A stretch of 64,000 nucleotides of DNA from the NCBI RefSeq assembly GCF_000003855.2, contig NW_003101682.1, positions 5,256,635 through 5,320,634 of the forward strand, written 5' to 3'. The notes under the pieces were generated by a model that searched no databases, was not told where the DNA came from, and saw nothing but the letters and a program-made list of their open reading frames with translations. Numbering within the stretch: position 1 is the first letter of the stretch; every line of letters begins with the position of its first letter. Made by a program: the position numbers and the translations under genes. Origin of the DNA: Blastomyces gilchristii SLH14081 (lineage: Eukaryota; Ascomycota; Eurotiomycetes; Onygenales; Ajellomycetaceae). Below, in pieces: positions 46,516-59,709 of the stretch.

Positions 46516-47650
46516 AAAGACATTATATTAGCTCTGATAAGAAGTCTAGATACTCAAGCAGTACAGAGTGAGAATCTCAGAGCTCTAAGTATTAATAGAT
46601 TCTATCAAGGCTGAGAAGGTCTCTCTTACTCATCTGTAAAAGAAGACAAAAGCATGAGTCTCTGAGATAAAAAAACATCTCAGAATAACTGATCTTAAGA
46701 AGAGATCAGTCAATGCTGCTATTAAAAGCATCACAGAGATTAATCACTGATTAAAGAGAATCTCACTTTAATTAAAGCAGATAACTGAGATGCTTTATAA
46801 ATTGATAAGTTAATACTTCAAGTATCTCTCATACTTTTCTACAGTATACTTCTCTATAGTGTTACAGTACTAACTTCTTAACAGATAAAGATATCAGTGT
46901 CAGAGACTTCAACAGTAGTGAATGAGTTTGATAAGAGTATAATTATTAATAAGTAGACTCTGAGATTTCCTCTTTTTACTTTTTCAGTGAGCTGTAATCT
47001 TATTAGAATAGCAGCAGTTCACAGATCAATAATATTAATCTTTTTATTAATTTCAAATATTTCTTTTCTCTAACTACTTCAGGAATTTTATACTTATATA
47101 GTCTCATTAAACTTCTAAAAAACTCTTTGAGAGAAAATAGAAGAAGAGTGCTACAGAGCTTATAAGACATCAGCTCATTATTATAAGATTATCTCTAAAA
47201 AAACTTTTTAAGAAAAATAAGAAGTCTTAAGCAGCATTTCTTACTCAATATCTCTGATATGTAACAGAACAGTCTCTACTAGCTGTCTTATAGCTTACAA
47301 TCTCTTTCTCAGCATTTTTCAAATGCTCAAGCAGTTCTCATGAATTCTCTGATAATGAGTAATTTTCTTATTTTATAAGATATTGAAGCTTGCTGTAATA
47401 TATTTACTTATTCAATATTTTCTTCATAAGATATTCAGTATCACTCTCAATCTTGATATTATTCAGTCAAGATAACTCTGCTCTGAGATATTACTTATAA
47501 AGCTCTAAATAGAAAATGTGAAAAATAGAATGAATTGATTTCAATTCTATAAGTAATTTCAACTCATATATCTGCTTACTCATTACTCTTATTACTGAGA
47601 AAGATTCTAGTCATCACTCACTGAGCTTCTTATACAGTCTCATTATCTTG
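46516..47650 (-). other. Ty3-D2 between accessory frame and integrase
   Basis: Collinear with 41528-42900. The + strand frame of the accessory may continue to about 46900 with several Trp-type TGA stops; integrase C-terminus is expected on the minus strand. No motif is firm enough to call. Confidence 0.35.
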
Positions 47651-49270
47651 ATATTCTTTACTGAAAGTAGTACTTAATTCTCTATCAAGAACTTCATTAA
47701 AAGATATTTTTAATTATAGTATTTTATCTACTACTTCTGAATACAGTAGATGCTTTTCATCACTTTCTTATAAATTTTATTTAAAAGTTTCAATCTTACT
47801 TTTACTTCTAATACTGAGAGATACTCTATTCTCTGTATCTATTCAATATTCTGACTGTCTATTACTCTCTTTAAAACATCATCTGTGATGTCACTGAGTA
47901 ATGAAGAATTATATTTATAATAAGTATAGAAAGAAGATATCTTTAAGATTACATTCTTTACATTATTATATATAAATTCAGTGATCAGAAGATATTGAAA
48001 TCAATCATTCTAATAATATAAATAGAATGCTTAAAGATACTGTTCTAGTATCTGATTCTGATATTCAGTCTGATTATCTGTCTGTGAATGAAATGCAGTA
48101 CTGAGAAGACATCTTATTATAAGATAATAGTAAAAAGTCAATCAGTATTTACTAATAAAGAGAAATTCTCAATCTGTTATCAATAATTTCAGAGCACTGT
48201 GATTATAAATAATAGTATCTAAAAATAGGTCTGTCAATTCAGAGGCTTTAATCTTTTTATAAGTAGAAATATATCTGATCATCTTCATGAAGCAGTTAAT
48301 AATAATTAAAATTAAGTTATATTTTTAACTCTTGTTAACTTCAGTAGATTAACTATGAAATTCATTGATAGATTCTGTTATGAGCTCTTTAAAACAGGCA
48401 GTGATACTAACTCACTGTATTACTTATACTGCAGAATCTTTATCTTTTGATAGATATTATAAGTCTTAATATACTCTTTAACATCTGCTCAGAGCTTGGC
48501 TTAAATATATTTATATTTCAGAAGCTTCTCAGTCTTCTCTAACCTGAAGTGCTCTGTATAAGAATTATTATAATGAATTCTTAATAACTTCTAATGCACT
48601 GTTCTACTATAAGAGACAAAGACTGAATTATTCAGTAGTAGAAGTTCACATTCTTCTAGTTATCAGTGACTTGATTTCTTAGTAACACTGTCTCACTCAG
48701 AATCTGTCTCTTTTAAGTTCAAATCAGATTCTTTCTTCTTCAACTTCTGAATTCAAGCTGCAGTAGAGATATTTCTCTTCTATAACTTATTAATAAATTT
48801 CAAAAGTAGTTGAGTTGAAAGATTGTAGATCATTTCATTCTTTATCAATTCAATAATAGTAAGATATAATATAAGAAGCTCATGATCTTCAGTGTTAATT
48901 CTCTGTGAGAATCTGAGTTTTCTTTCATCTTCTATACTGAGTCATGCAGCTGTCTTACTGATGCTGTTTCTAAGCTTCAGAGAATCTTAACTCTCTGCAG
49001 CCAGCTTCTTCTGCAGTGATGACAGAGATTCTTTTATAGAATTCTTCTCTGCATTAATAATATTATAATCAGACTGTCTAGACAGTGTGTTGATGAGATT
49101 AAGCTGACCTGAACAGTATCAGATATAGAAATCATACTCTGAAAGCAGCTCTACTCATCTGGCTTGACATTCTGTCAAGCTCTTTGTTGTTAAGAAGTAA
49201 TGCAGATTTGTATGATCAGTGAGAACTTGCACTGAGTACTTACTACTCTGAAGATAATGTTATCAGATCT
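47650..49270 (-). pseudogene. Ty3-D2 integrase
   Basis: Collinear with Ty3-D1 42900-44395. The core matching 43486-43289 is in the complement of about 48370-48160 and is broken by more stops than in Ty3-D1. The left part includes the C-terminal region; the right end joins RNase H. Confidence 0.75.
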
Positions 49271-50800
49271 TAAAGAATTTGACAATTACTAACATCTTCT
49301 GATTATGAGTATTATATCTTCTCTGCATGAGTGATAACTTCTTGAAGAAGAAGATCACTAATCTTTATTCACAGTATTTTATAGACTTCATGAAAAAGTC
49401 TTCTCTCACAGACAATTCATTATCTGTTTCTTCAGAAATAATTATTCTCTGATTCTTTCAATGTTGAAAGGTCTTCAGTGTCAACTGTGAAAAGATTTCA
49501 CAGACTTCATTCTCAGATGTATCAGTCTCACACTGACTGAGTAAGTCAGAATTAAAGTGATTCAGTATTATGATATCTGTAAAAGCTTATTTCAATTCTA
49601 TAAATATCTACACAGTGTCTTAAGTGAGAATAAACAGTCTTATTTTTCTGTCTTTCACACTTCTCTTTAACAGATCTGTAAGAGAGATAGTAATTCATGA
49701 ATATGTATAGATGAATTATCTGTAGAAATTCACAAATTCTAGAAATATCTGCATCTTGTGATATGTTCACAGCATCAGTCAGTTCTTAATAACAGAGACT
49801 CAGCTTCTGTTCATTGAAATGCTGTTCATCTCAATAATATAATCTAAGAAATCAATCTTCTGCATGTAGAATGAGCATTTTTCAGTGTTTGTAGAAAGTT
49901 GATACTGTCTCAAGTGACTCAACACTTCTCAAATATGAGTATCATATTCTTTCTCTGATTTTAAGAATATTATAATGTCATTCAGATATACTATGCAGAA
50001 GACATTGACAAGGTCTTACAGTATCTCATTTATATAGATCTGAAAGATAGCTGAAGTATTATAAAGATCAAAAGATAAAACAAGATATTCAAAATTGCTG
50101 TACATAATATGAAAAGCTGTTTTTCAAACATCATCTTTATTAACTCTGATTCTATGATAGATATCTTGTATATCAATCTTTGAGAACATCTTTGCTTCAG
50201 ATAATTGATTGATCATCTCATCAATCAATGATAATAAATAGCAATTCTTAATCATCATCTTATTGAGACCTCTGTAGTTTATACATAAGTGTAGTCTATC
50301 ATTCTTCTTGAGCATAAAGAGTATAGATGTCTCTGTCAGACTCTTTAATAAGTGTATTCAGTTCTTTAATTACACTTCTGCAAGATATTTGTGTAGAACA
50401 TTCAATTTCTTTATAGATAAGTTATAAAGAGATCTGTACAGTGCTGTTACACTGTCTTCAAGACAAATCTTATATTGTATCTTAATGTCAGAAAACTTCA
50501 CTGCTTCTCTTTCTGAAAAGACATTCTTATAATCTGTAAAGAGATGTTATATATATTCATCTTCAATGACAGATACTGCTGCTAATCTTACAGTGAGAGT
50601 GATGACTTCTTCATCTATCTTCAAGTCTCAATCATCTACTACACAGTATATCAACTCTATCTTTTTCTCAAGATTCTTTCAATGACACTCTTCAGATTTC
50701 TCTATCACTGTCTCTTTATTAGTGAGATAGTATTACTACATATGAGTAACTCAGTCAATAAGAGAATTGTTTTCTCTCAATTATAAAAGATCTAGAATGA
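49270..50800 (-). pseudogene. Ty3-D2 reverse transcriptase and RNase H
   Basis: 50315-50124 is open for 63 codons, with HLCINYRGLNKMMIKN, then LSLIDEMINQL and FSKIDIQDIYHRIRV. These are RT motifs, with Asp to Asn in VDYRGLN. The catalytic motif in the complement of about 49997-49975 reads IVYLNDIIIF (YLDD changed to YLND). 49770-49552 is open for 72 codons and belongs to the RT/RNase H connection. Confidence 0.85.
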
Positions 50801-51199
50801 TATTCTCATCTATGATGTTAACTGTATGAAGAAGCAGACTGCTTTTCTTGAAGATTTCTTCTAAGTCTGTGATCACATACTTTACTTGAATTATGTTAAA
50901 ATAGTGATATTTCATTTCATTAGTAAATTTTACATGATCTGATAAGTCTATCTTCTTTCAATTCTTTATCAAAGAAAAGAAATAGAATATAAAGTTAATA
51001 TTCATTCTGAAGTTAAGTAGACATCTCACTGATATCTTCTTATTCAGAATATACATTGTGATTATAATATAAACTCAGAGATGTGAGAATTATTAATTCT
51101 TCATTTCTTTCTTCTTTATCTTTCACAGATACATTTATCAGAAGAGAAGTCAACTTTAAGAAGATATCTTCTCAGTTTCTTCTCTTCTTCAGCTTCTTA

Positions 51200-52119
51200 T
51201 AATCACTGATATAGTGATTATCAGCTCTGCAGTTGAAACAGAGATCTTTATCAAATCTTTTTTAACATTTCTTTACAGTAAGTGAAGAATCAGAATACTT
51301 AAAATTCTTCTTTACTTTCTTTACACTGAAGCTGTCATGACACTGTTTAAATTCTGTCATTGATTGCTTAGAAGAGATCTTGTTAGTCTTTTTCTTAAAG
51401 AATTGATTATTCAAATAGATCTGAGAAGCTAGGTTGACAAGCTCAGTATGATTAATTGATGAACTCTGATATTATAATATTATTATTCACATCTTATGAG
51501 TCAGCTTTGTGAAATAAAGCTGTGTTTTTAATTGATTCAAATCATCAGTCAATTTCTCTCAATATTCTTCAAATCTTATATTAAAATCAGAAGAATTCTT
51601 ATTATCTCATTAATATAATGAGTTGAACTACTATACTGCTGTGAAGTCACAGTTGCAGTAATCTTTGATTTGATTCAGTAGAAAGTTCTTAAATTCTTCT
51701 CAAGTTATAACAGTATTAATACACTTAAGCTCTCTCTTCTTAATAGTTCAAGTAGTTGCAGAGATGTCTTCAAGAAGATTGACAGTGTATATTACTTATA
51801 TCTCATAAGTATTATACTGACTTTAGTTAAGATGAAATTTTCATTCAAGAATATGAATAAAGCTGTGAAATTCAGATAAGATATTTCTCTTATATCTCAG
51901 AGAATCTCTGATCTTAATCTCTCTATCTTCATAATAGATATAGGTGTGTAGAGGCTGCAGTGATAACAGAGTGATAGAAGAGCTCATATCAAAATATGCA
52001 GCAGGTTCAGAAATCTCAGATTTCTGCTGAGATAGAGATGTACACACTCTAGAGAATGATGTAGTGTTTTCTTCAGAGAGTGAGATCAGATCAGTTCCAG
52101 CATGAGTGTATGAGATCAT
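51200..52119 (-). pseudogene. Ty3-D2 gag
   Basis: The N-terminal 92 codons (52119-51841) are open. A zinc knuckle in the complement of about 51245-51203 reads CFNCRADNHYISDY, C-x2-C-x4-H-x4 with the last Cys changed to Tyr. Downstream towards 50800 the protease is expected but its active-site motif is not certain. Trp codons are mainly TGA. Confidence 0.75.
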
Positions 52120-52176
52120 ATCAGTCTGTTAGAGCTCAACTGATTCAAACTTGTAATTAGATAGAGTGATTTGAAT

Positions 52177-52707
52177 TGTAACATAGCAGAACTGAAGCAG
52201 TGACTAGTCAGTGATATCATGTAGAGATAGTTGTTTGAGAAGCTGTATAAGTGAGCTTAACTATCTTGCTTAAATAGTGAGCTTATAGACTACAGAGTTA
52301 TTGCAAGGATATCACAGATATAATACTTAGTATACTAAGAAGATTGTATGAGATATGTAGTAACTCTTGTATATATTTCAGTTGAAGAAAAAACAAATCA
52401 CTGACTTCTTTAATGAGAAGCCAGTATCTAGCTATTCTATATAGACAATGAGTGAATACTCTTCTCTCATTTCATGAGTGAGAATAGTCACAGTGATACC
52501 TCAGCAGCATCTCATTATCAAGGAAGAGTAATCTGCTGACCTTGTATAGAAGTGAGGTTCTTATATTCATCAATCAAATCTTCCTATGATATATCTGAAT
52601 GATGTCATAGAGTGGTTGGAAACTGGGGACAGGATGGAATCATCCGCATGGAAGCGATGAGCCGTGTGGAACCGCAACGGAGCCTTGGCGCGGCCGGGAG
52701 CGTGACA
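52177..52707 (-). repeat. 5' LTR of Ty3-D2
   Basis: 531 bp. The outer right 95 bases are essentially unmutated (CCGTGTGGAACCGCAACGG, GGCGCGGCCGGG), while the remaining 430 bases are converted. The change is sharp, near 52612. Confidence 0.93.
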
Positions 52708-52712
52708 GAATT

Positions 52713-55637
52713 CAATAATTACTAATATCTTCTGATTATAAATATTATACCTTCTCTGTATGAGTAATAACTTCTTGAAGAAGAAGATCACTAATCTTTA
52801 TTTACAGTATTTTATAGACTGTGTGAAAAAGTCTTCTCTCACAGATAATTCATTGTCTGTATTCTCACAGATAATTCATTGTCTGTATTCTCACAGATGA
52901 TTATTCTCTGATTCTTTTAACATTGAAAGATCTTCAGTGTTAACTGTGAAGAGATTTCACAGATTTCATTTCTGAATGCATCAGACTTACACTGACTGAG
53001 TAAGTCAGAGTTAAAGTGATTCAGTATTGTAATATCTGTAAAAGCTTGTTTCAATTCTATAAATGTCTGCACAGTGTCTTGAATGAGAGTAAATAATTCT
53101 GTTTTTCTGTCTTTCACACTTCTCTTTAACAGATCTGTAAGAGAAACAGTAATCTATGAATATGTATAGATGAATCATCTGTAGAAATTTGTAAATTCCA
53201 GAAACATCTGCATCTCACAGTATATCTGTAATGCTGATCAGTCTTTAATAATGAAGCCCTGACTTCTGTTTATTGAAATGCTGTTCATCTTAATAATATA
53301 ATTTAAGAAATCAATCTCCTGCATGTAGAATAAGTATTTTTCAGTGTTTATATAGAGTTGATACTGTCTCAAGTGACTCAACATTTCTTGAATATGAATA
53401 TCATATTCTTTCTCTGATTTCAAGAAGATTAGAATGTTATTCAGATATACTATACAGAAGACATTGACAAGGTCTCACAGTATCTCATTTATATAGGTCT
53501 GAAAGATGACTGAAGTATTACAAAGATCAAAAGATAAAACAAGATATTCAAAATTACTGTACTTGATATGAAAAGCTGTTTTTTAAATATTATCTTTGTT
53601 AACTCTGATTCTATAATAAATATTCTGTATATTAATCTTTAAGAATATCTTTGCTTCTGATAATCAATTGATCATCTTATTAATTAATGATAATAAATAG
53701 TAATTCTTAACTATTATCTTATTGAGATATCTGTAGTCTACACATAGACATAGTCTATTATCTTTCTGAGATACAAAGAGTATAGATGTCTCTGCTGAAC
53801 TCTTTAATAAGTATATTCAGTTCTTTAATTATGCTTTCTCAAGATATTTATACAGAATAGTCAATTTCTTTATAGACAAGTTATAAAGAGATCTGTATAA
53901 CATTATTACACTGTCTTCAAGATGAATCTTATATCATATCTTGATATTAGAAAACTTCACTGCTTCTCTTTCTAAAAAGATATTGTTATAATTTATAAAG
54001 AGATATTATATATATTAATTTTTAATAACAGATACTGCTACTAATCTTGCAGTGAGAGTGATAACTTCTTCATCTGTTCTCAAGTCTCAATCATCTATTA
54101 TACAGTATATTGACTCTATCTTTTTCTCAAGATTCTTCTGATGAAACTCTTCAGACTTCTCTATTACTGTCTCTTCATCAGTGAGATGATATTATCACAT
54201 CTAAGTGACTTAGTTAATAAGAGAATTATTTTCTCTTAATTACAGAAGATCTAGAATAACATTCTTATCTATAATATTAACTGTGTGAAGAAGCAGACTG
54301 CTCTTCTTAAAAATTTCTTCTAAGTCTATAATTACATACTTCACTTGAATTATGTTAAAATAATAACATTTCATTTTATTGATAAATTTTGCATGATCTG
54401 ACAGATCTATCTTCTTTCAATTCTTCATTAAAGAAAAGAAATAGAATATGAAGTTAGTATCTACTCTGAAGTTAAGTAGATATCTCACTGATATCTTCTT
54501 ATTCAGAATATACATTGTGATTATAATATAAACTTAAAGATATGAGAATTATCAATTCTTCATTTCTTTCTCTTCTTTATCTTCTATGAATATGTTTGTT
54601 AGAAGAGAAGTTGACTTTGAGAAGATATCTTCTCAGTTTCTTCTCTTCTTCAGCTTCTTATAATCACTGATATAGTGATTATCAGATCTGCAGTTGAAAT
54701 AGAGATCTTTATCAAATCTTTTTTAATATTTCTTCACAGTGAGTGAAGAATCAGAATACTTGAAATTCTTCTTTACTTTCTTCATACTGAAGTCATCACA
54801 GCACTGGTTAGATTCTATTATTAATTACTTAGAAGAGATCTTATTAGTCTTTTTCTCAGAGAATTGAATATTTAAATAGATCTGAGAAGTCAGATTGACA
54901 AGCTCAGTGTGATTAATTAATAAACTCTGATACTATAATATCATTGTCTGTATCTTATAAGTCAGCTTCATGAGATAAAGCTGTATCTTTAATTGATTCA
55001 AATTATCAGTCAATTTCTCTCAATATTCTTCAAATCTTGTATTGAAATTAAAAGAATTCTTATTATCTTATTAATATAATAAGTTGAACTGCTGTGTCAC
55101 TGTGAAGCTGCAGTTGTAGTGATCTTCAATTTAGTTCAGTAAAAAGTTCTTGAATTCTTCTTAAGTCATGATAGTATTGATACACTCAAGCTCTCTCTTC
55201 TTAATAACTTAAGTAGTCATAGAGATGTCTTCAAGAAGGTTGATAATATATATTACTTATATCTTATGAGTATTATACTGACTTAAATTAAGACAGAATT
55301 TTCATTCAAGAGTACAGATAAAGCTGTGAAATTCAGATAAGATGTTTTTCTTATATCTCAGAGAATCTTTGATCTTAATCTCTCTATCTTTATAATAGAT
55401 GCAGGTGTGTAGAGGCTGCAGCAGTGACAGAGTGATTAAAGAGCTCATGTTAAAATATACAGTGAGTTCAGAAATCTCGGATTTCTGCTGAGATAGAGAT
55501 GTATACACTCTAGAGAATGATGTAGTGTTTTTCTCAGAGAATGAAATTAGATCAGTCTCAGTATAAATGTATAAGACTATATCAGTCTGTTAGACCTTAA
55601 CTGATTTCAACTTGTAATCAGATCAAGTAATTCAAAT
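52713..55637 (-). pseudogene. Ty3-D1 gag, protease, reverse transcriptase, RNase H
   Basis: Right-to-left. The gag N-terminus is at 55508-55302. The zinc knuckle near 54705-54664 has lost its first and last Cys (Y-FNC-RSDN-H-YISD-Y). RT lies at about 53960-53240, with 53423-53238 open (EKEYDIHIQEMLSHLRQYQL) and the catalytic motif converted to YLNN near 53445. The RNase H start (53117-52917) is open for 66 codons. It is collinear with Ty3-D2 49290-52176. Confidence 0.8.
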
Positions 55638-56182
55638 TATAATATGATAAAACTAAAGTAATGACTAGTCAGCAGTATTATATAGAGATAGTTGTTTAAG
55701 AAGCTGTATAAGTGAGCTTGACTATCTTACTTGAATAGTGAGCTTGTAGACTACAGAGTTATTGCAAGAATATCACAGATATGATCCTTAGTATGCTAAG
55801 AAGAGTGTATAAGACATGTAGTAACTCTTGTATATATTCTGATAGAAGAAAAAATGAATCACTGACTTCTTTGATAAAGAGTCAGCATCTAGCTATTCTA
55901 TATAGATAATAAGCAGATACTCTTCTTTCATTTCATAAGTGAGAATAGTCAGAGTGATACCTCAGCAGTATCTCACTATCAAGAAAGAGTAATCTGCTGA
56001 CCTTGTATAGAAGTGAGGTTCTCATATTCATCAATCAGATCTTCCTATGATATATCCGAATAATGTCATAGAGTGGTTGGAAACCGGTTCGAATGGCCTG
56101 CGGGATGGATGGAATCATCCGCATGAAAGCGATGAGCCGTGTGAAACCGCAGCGGGGCCTTGGCGCGGCCAGAGGCGTGACA
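55638..56182 (-). repeat. 5' LTR of Ty3-D1
   Basis: 545 bp. The outer right ~130 bases are nearly unmutated (ACCGGTTCGAATGGCCTGCG, GGCGCGGCCAGAGGCG). The inner left end is more converted than the outer end of the 3' LTR. Short open frames over 56035-56302 on both strands are a by-product of this GC-rich patch, not genes. Confidence 0.93.
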
Positions 56183-56187
56183 AATAC

Positions 56188-57928
56188 TGTCATGTCTGAT
56201 ACAATCAGTTGCAGACTCAATTTCATGAGTGAGAGTTCTGCAAATCAGATACAAGGAAAGTTTGTATTAATCACTCTGAGAGAATACAAGAAATCAGAAT
56301 AAGTGAATACAATAATCTCTTACTTGAAAAATGATAAGATATTGAATAATAAGTATCTTATAAAAGTAGTAGAAGAGATGATTTCAGACTTCAAGCTGAG
56401 AAAATTGAAAAACAATATTATACTTTATCATGATCTAGAATATGTGAGAGCTCTCTATCTAGAATATTTATTTAGACACAACTTAATGACTTGCATGCAC
56501 AAGGAATTCAGTCACTTAGAAAGCTCTGAACTTATAAACATACTCAAATCAAGAGAACACTGATCAAGCATGAGTGAGAATATTCAGATGTATGCTTACA
56601 GATATCTGAATTACCAGATCATGAAAGAATCTAAGAAAGAGTTGGAATATGAGAAAGTACAATATCAGATAAAATGTATAATACAATTACTTAAATAATG
56701 ACAGATGAACCTTATAGACATATTACTGCAAACATCAAATGAAAATTATTGAATAATCACTGCTATTGACTACACTACTGACTGGCCAGTTGTGAAAGCA
56801 GTTTCAGAGATGACAGAGAAGATAATAATGAAGTTTCTACATAATAAGATCTATATTAACTATGAAATGCTGTATGAGATTCTAACTGATAATAATGTGA
56901 ATCTTATAGAAGAAGTAGTAAGGCATTTCATAAGCCAGTTATAGATAAGATATTATAGAACAACATCATATCATCTGTGAATGAATAAGAAGATGAAATG
57001 CTTGAATGAAATCTTGAGTAACATGCTGATAAAATATCTAGTGAGTAAGTCTATGAGATTATGAAATGAATATCTTAGTCAGGCAGTATTAATCACATGA
57101 ATTCAGCAGCATGCAGTCTTCAAGTGTTCATCATTCTATCTGTTGTATAAGTTGTATCCGCACATTCTGAAGAATGCTTCAGAAAAAGTGAGAAAGACAA
57201 CAGCAGTTGCAGACACAGCAGTTGCAGACATGAAATCAAGATTGAAAGAGATTAGTCATATACATGTAAAAGCTAATGAGTTACTTCTGAACTGAGCAAT
57301 TCAATCAAAAAGAATATAAGACTCACTAGTTAAGAAATCAAGTCTCAAGATGAGAACATGAGTTCTTATATACAATGAGAGTTCTGAGAAGTTTCAATCT
57401 AGATAATTTAAGCTCTATAAAATACTTAAATCACATTCTCTGAGAACATACACATTGAAGGAATCAGAGAAATGAGTCTTACATAGCTTAATAAATAATT
57501 CACATCTTATAAAGATGAAGATGTAAGATCTGAGTGAATTATAATCATTCACAGCACTATTATCAGCATTGAAAAAGAAGAGACTTACAATTGAAAAGCC
57601 TTATAAAGTAAGAGAAATCATAGACACTTATGAATCAGATAATCTCACTTATTCTGATCTTTTCACAATTATAAGAAAAGAATAGGGAGAAATGAAGAAA
57701 TCAGATAAATATCACACTTTAATAAGTGATAAGACTGTAGCTGATTGTATGATAACATGCTACAGACAGCAGATACAACACAGTAAAGAGCAGTCTCAGA
57801 GCAGCAGACTTGCACATGAATCAGAGTATAGAAGAAAAAGGAATTCAGAGTTAAATTCAACTGTTTATATCAGTTCAATTGCAGAGATAACAGAGGATGA
57901 AGTATCTAAAACATCTATAAACATATGA
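56188..57928 (+). pseudogene. Ty3-A2 integrase and pol C-terminus
   Basis: Collinear with 7610-9720 of Ty3-A1 but without MITE M2 and the LINE. The open part 56303-56563 (86 codons) contains the zinc-binding N-terminus of integrase; the core DNA-binding segments follow. 57692-57928 (78 codons) continues the frame past the point where the LINE sits in Ty3-A1 and is probably the pol C-terminus. Empty sites: TATGAGATTCTAACTG near 56874 (MITE) and CAGAGCAGCAGACTT near 57797 (LINE). Confidence 0.82.
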
Positions 57929-58353
57929 GATCAAGTCATCTCAATCTCTGATAATGCTCAGAGATTGAATGAGATTAGTTTTAATGAGCTATTCACTGTA
58001 GTGATCTGAGTGAGTGAAGAGAGACAGTATAATACACAAGACAGAATCACAAGATAAAAGCTGCTGAACCTAGTCACTGAATACTATATTATATACAGAT
58101 TGTGTAAGAGTAGTGACTAGCAGACAAAGCAAAAGTGTAAGAAAAGAAAAGAGAATAACTCAAGAGATAATGAATTAATTATCAACTGTAAGAGTCAGTT
58201 GTAAAAAGATAAATGTTATTATACACATCTCATTTATTTTCATACATCACATGTTTAATCTATTTCCAACATCATATCACCTGAAAAACATCAAAAACAA
58301 GGGAAATTTCAAAACTTGAGATCTGTAAGAAATTCAAGAGCTGGAAGCTACTC

Positions 58354-59709
58354 TTACAATAATACTGTACACATCTCTGATTTCTCTATCACTCTGTGTA
58401 CAATATTAGTATCATTTATCACAAGATTGACTGAAATGTTAATATAGAAATGTGTACACATGCATGTAGAAAAATTGAAGAAGAGTGTAGAATCCGCAGA
58501 ATTAGAAGTCAGAGCAGAGAGAATGAAGATGAAACAAATAGAAGAGAAAGAGAGTGCAGAATCAGATAAATAATGATGTGAGTTATCTAACACTGAACAC
58601 TTATAATCTGATGTGTGTATAATCTTCTCTGCAGAAGAGAGAGAGAAAGTGCTGAGAGAAGCTTAAGAGCAGAAGAGAGTAGTCTCAGCAGTGTTATTAT
58701 CTTTGATTAAAATAATCTCTGATACTGAAGCAACTAAGAATCATTTTTAACATATGAAAACTGCAAAATCAGAGATGAGAACAGTTATTAAATGAACACT
58801 CACTGATCTTAGAATTGTATACACAATTACAACATGCATGAGGCTTCTCAGAAAGAGAGAGAAGAATGCAGAGAAATACAGAAAGCAGAATACAGTATAT
58901 GAACAGCTCATTCTTACAATAATATCTCAGACAAGATGTATAAGTCTCACACTCATGAGTGTAAAAGAGTATAACATTCATATTCCTGTTACTGAAAATA
59001 TGAATATTTTTCACCTGCATTACAAAGTCAGAAAATAAATACTAGAGAATAGGCTGATATGAATTAATCATTCTGAAGATATTCATCAGAGCAGATATAT
59101 CTGTAATATTGAATTTAACAGTCATAAAAAGTTTCTTGATATCTGTAGACATCACAACTTCATGCATGATAAAACTCATAATAATTTCCTCTAGAAAAAT
59201 TAGTGTTAGAAGAAAAGAAAAGACTTACACTCTTAACACTGTTAAGAAGAGAAATAATTCTCTGATATGAATACATGATTATCTTATCATAAATACTTAA
59301 AGTGAACATAATAATCAGTGTCTGTGACTGAGCTTCAGATAGTCATGTTATACACAGTCTTTATACAGTAGATTGTTCTAGAAATTGATAAAAACAGTGA
59401 AAGTATATACACTGAAAAATGTGATTCACTAAGTCTATATAACATCTTCTTAAAACAGGGATCGCTGATGATGATAGCAGAAGCAGCAGAGACAGAGAAA
59501 GTAGAAGTAGTAAGAGTAGAAGAAGTGAGAGTAGAGATCACAGAAACAGAGGTAGTAGAAGCAGGAGAATCAGACACAGAGACAAGTATAGAAGATTGAG
59601 AGAAAGTGACAGAGAAAGAAACAGAGAGAGCAGAAAGAGATACTGAAGACTCAGTCACACATAATACAGACAATTTCTTCATTATTGTATTCTTCAAGTT
59701 CTCAATCAA
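58354..59709 (-). pseudogene. Antisense accessory gene of Ty3-A2
   Basis: Second copy of the gene described at 15258-16844. Open pieces: 59709-59335 (124 codons, Ser-rich with the shared ...IIKKL-type start region), 59020-58769 (83 codons, EKPHACCNC...SECSFNNC) and 58593-58354 (79 codons). The candidate intron of copy 1 is not usable here: the GT and the branch motif are changed. Conserved Cys positions between copies support a real protein. Confidence 0.55.

Larger units (their letters stand above)
44401..52707 (-). mobile_element. Ty3-D2, full-length, inserted in its relative Ty3-D1
   Basis: LTRs at 44401-44934 (3', 534 bp) and 52177-52707 (5', 531 bp), target duplication GAATT (44396-44400, 52708-52712). 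Same orientation as its host. The undisturbed version of the insertion site is in Ty3-D2 itself near 49270-49290, differing only by transitions. Without MITE M4 it is 7793 bp. Right-to-left: gag (52119-51200), protease, RT (about 50500-49850), RNase H (about 49800-49270), integrase (about 48700-47700), + strand accessory frame, 3' LTR. Confidence 0.93.
40012..56182 (-). mobile_element. Ty3-D1, full-length Ty3/gypsy on the minus strand
   Basis: 545-bp LTRs at 40012-40556 (3') and 55638-56182 (5'), target duplication AATAC (40007-40011, 56183-56187). Inserted in Ty3-A2 near the RNase H/integrase junction. Broken at 44401-52707 by a second member of its own family. Without it the element is 7859 bp. 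Right-to-left: gag (55508-54600), protease, RT (about 53960-53240), RNase H, [Ty3-D2], integrase (about 44300-42900), then a + strand open frame before the 3' LTR. Confidence 0.93.

Noticed and set aside
56035..56302. Several overlapping open frames on both strands, repeated near 52570-52791
   Set aside because: They cover the unmutated outer end of Ty3-D LTRs. Lack of stops reflects higher GC content, not a gene.
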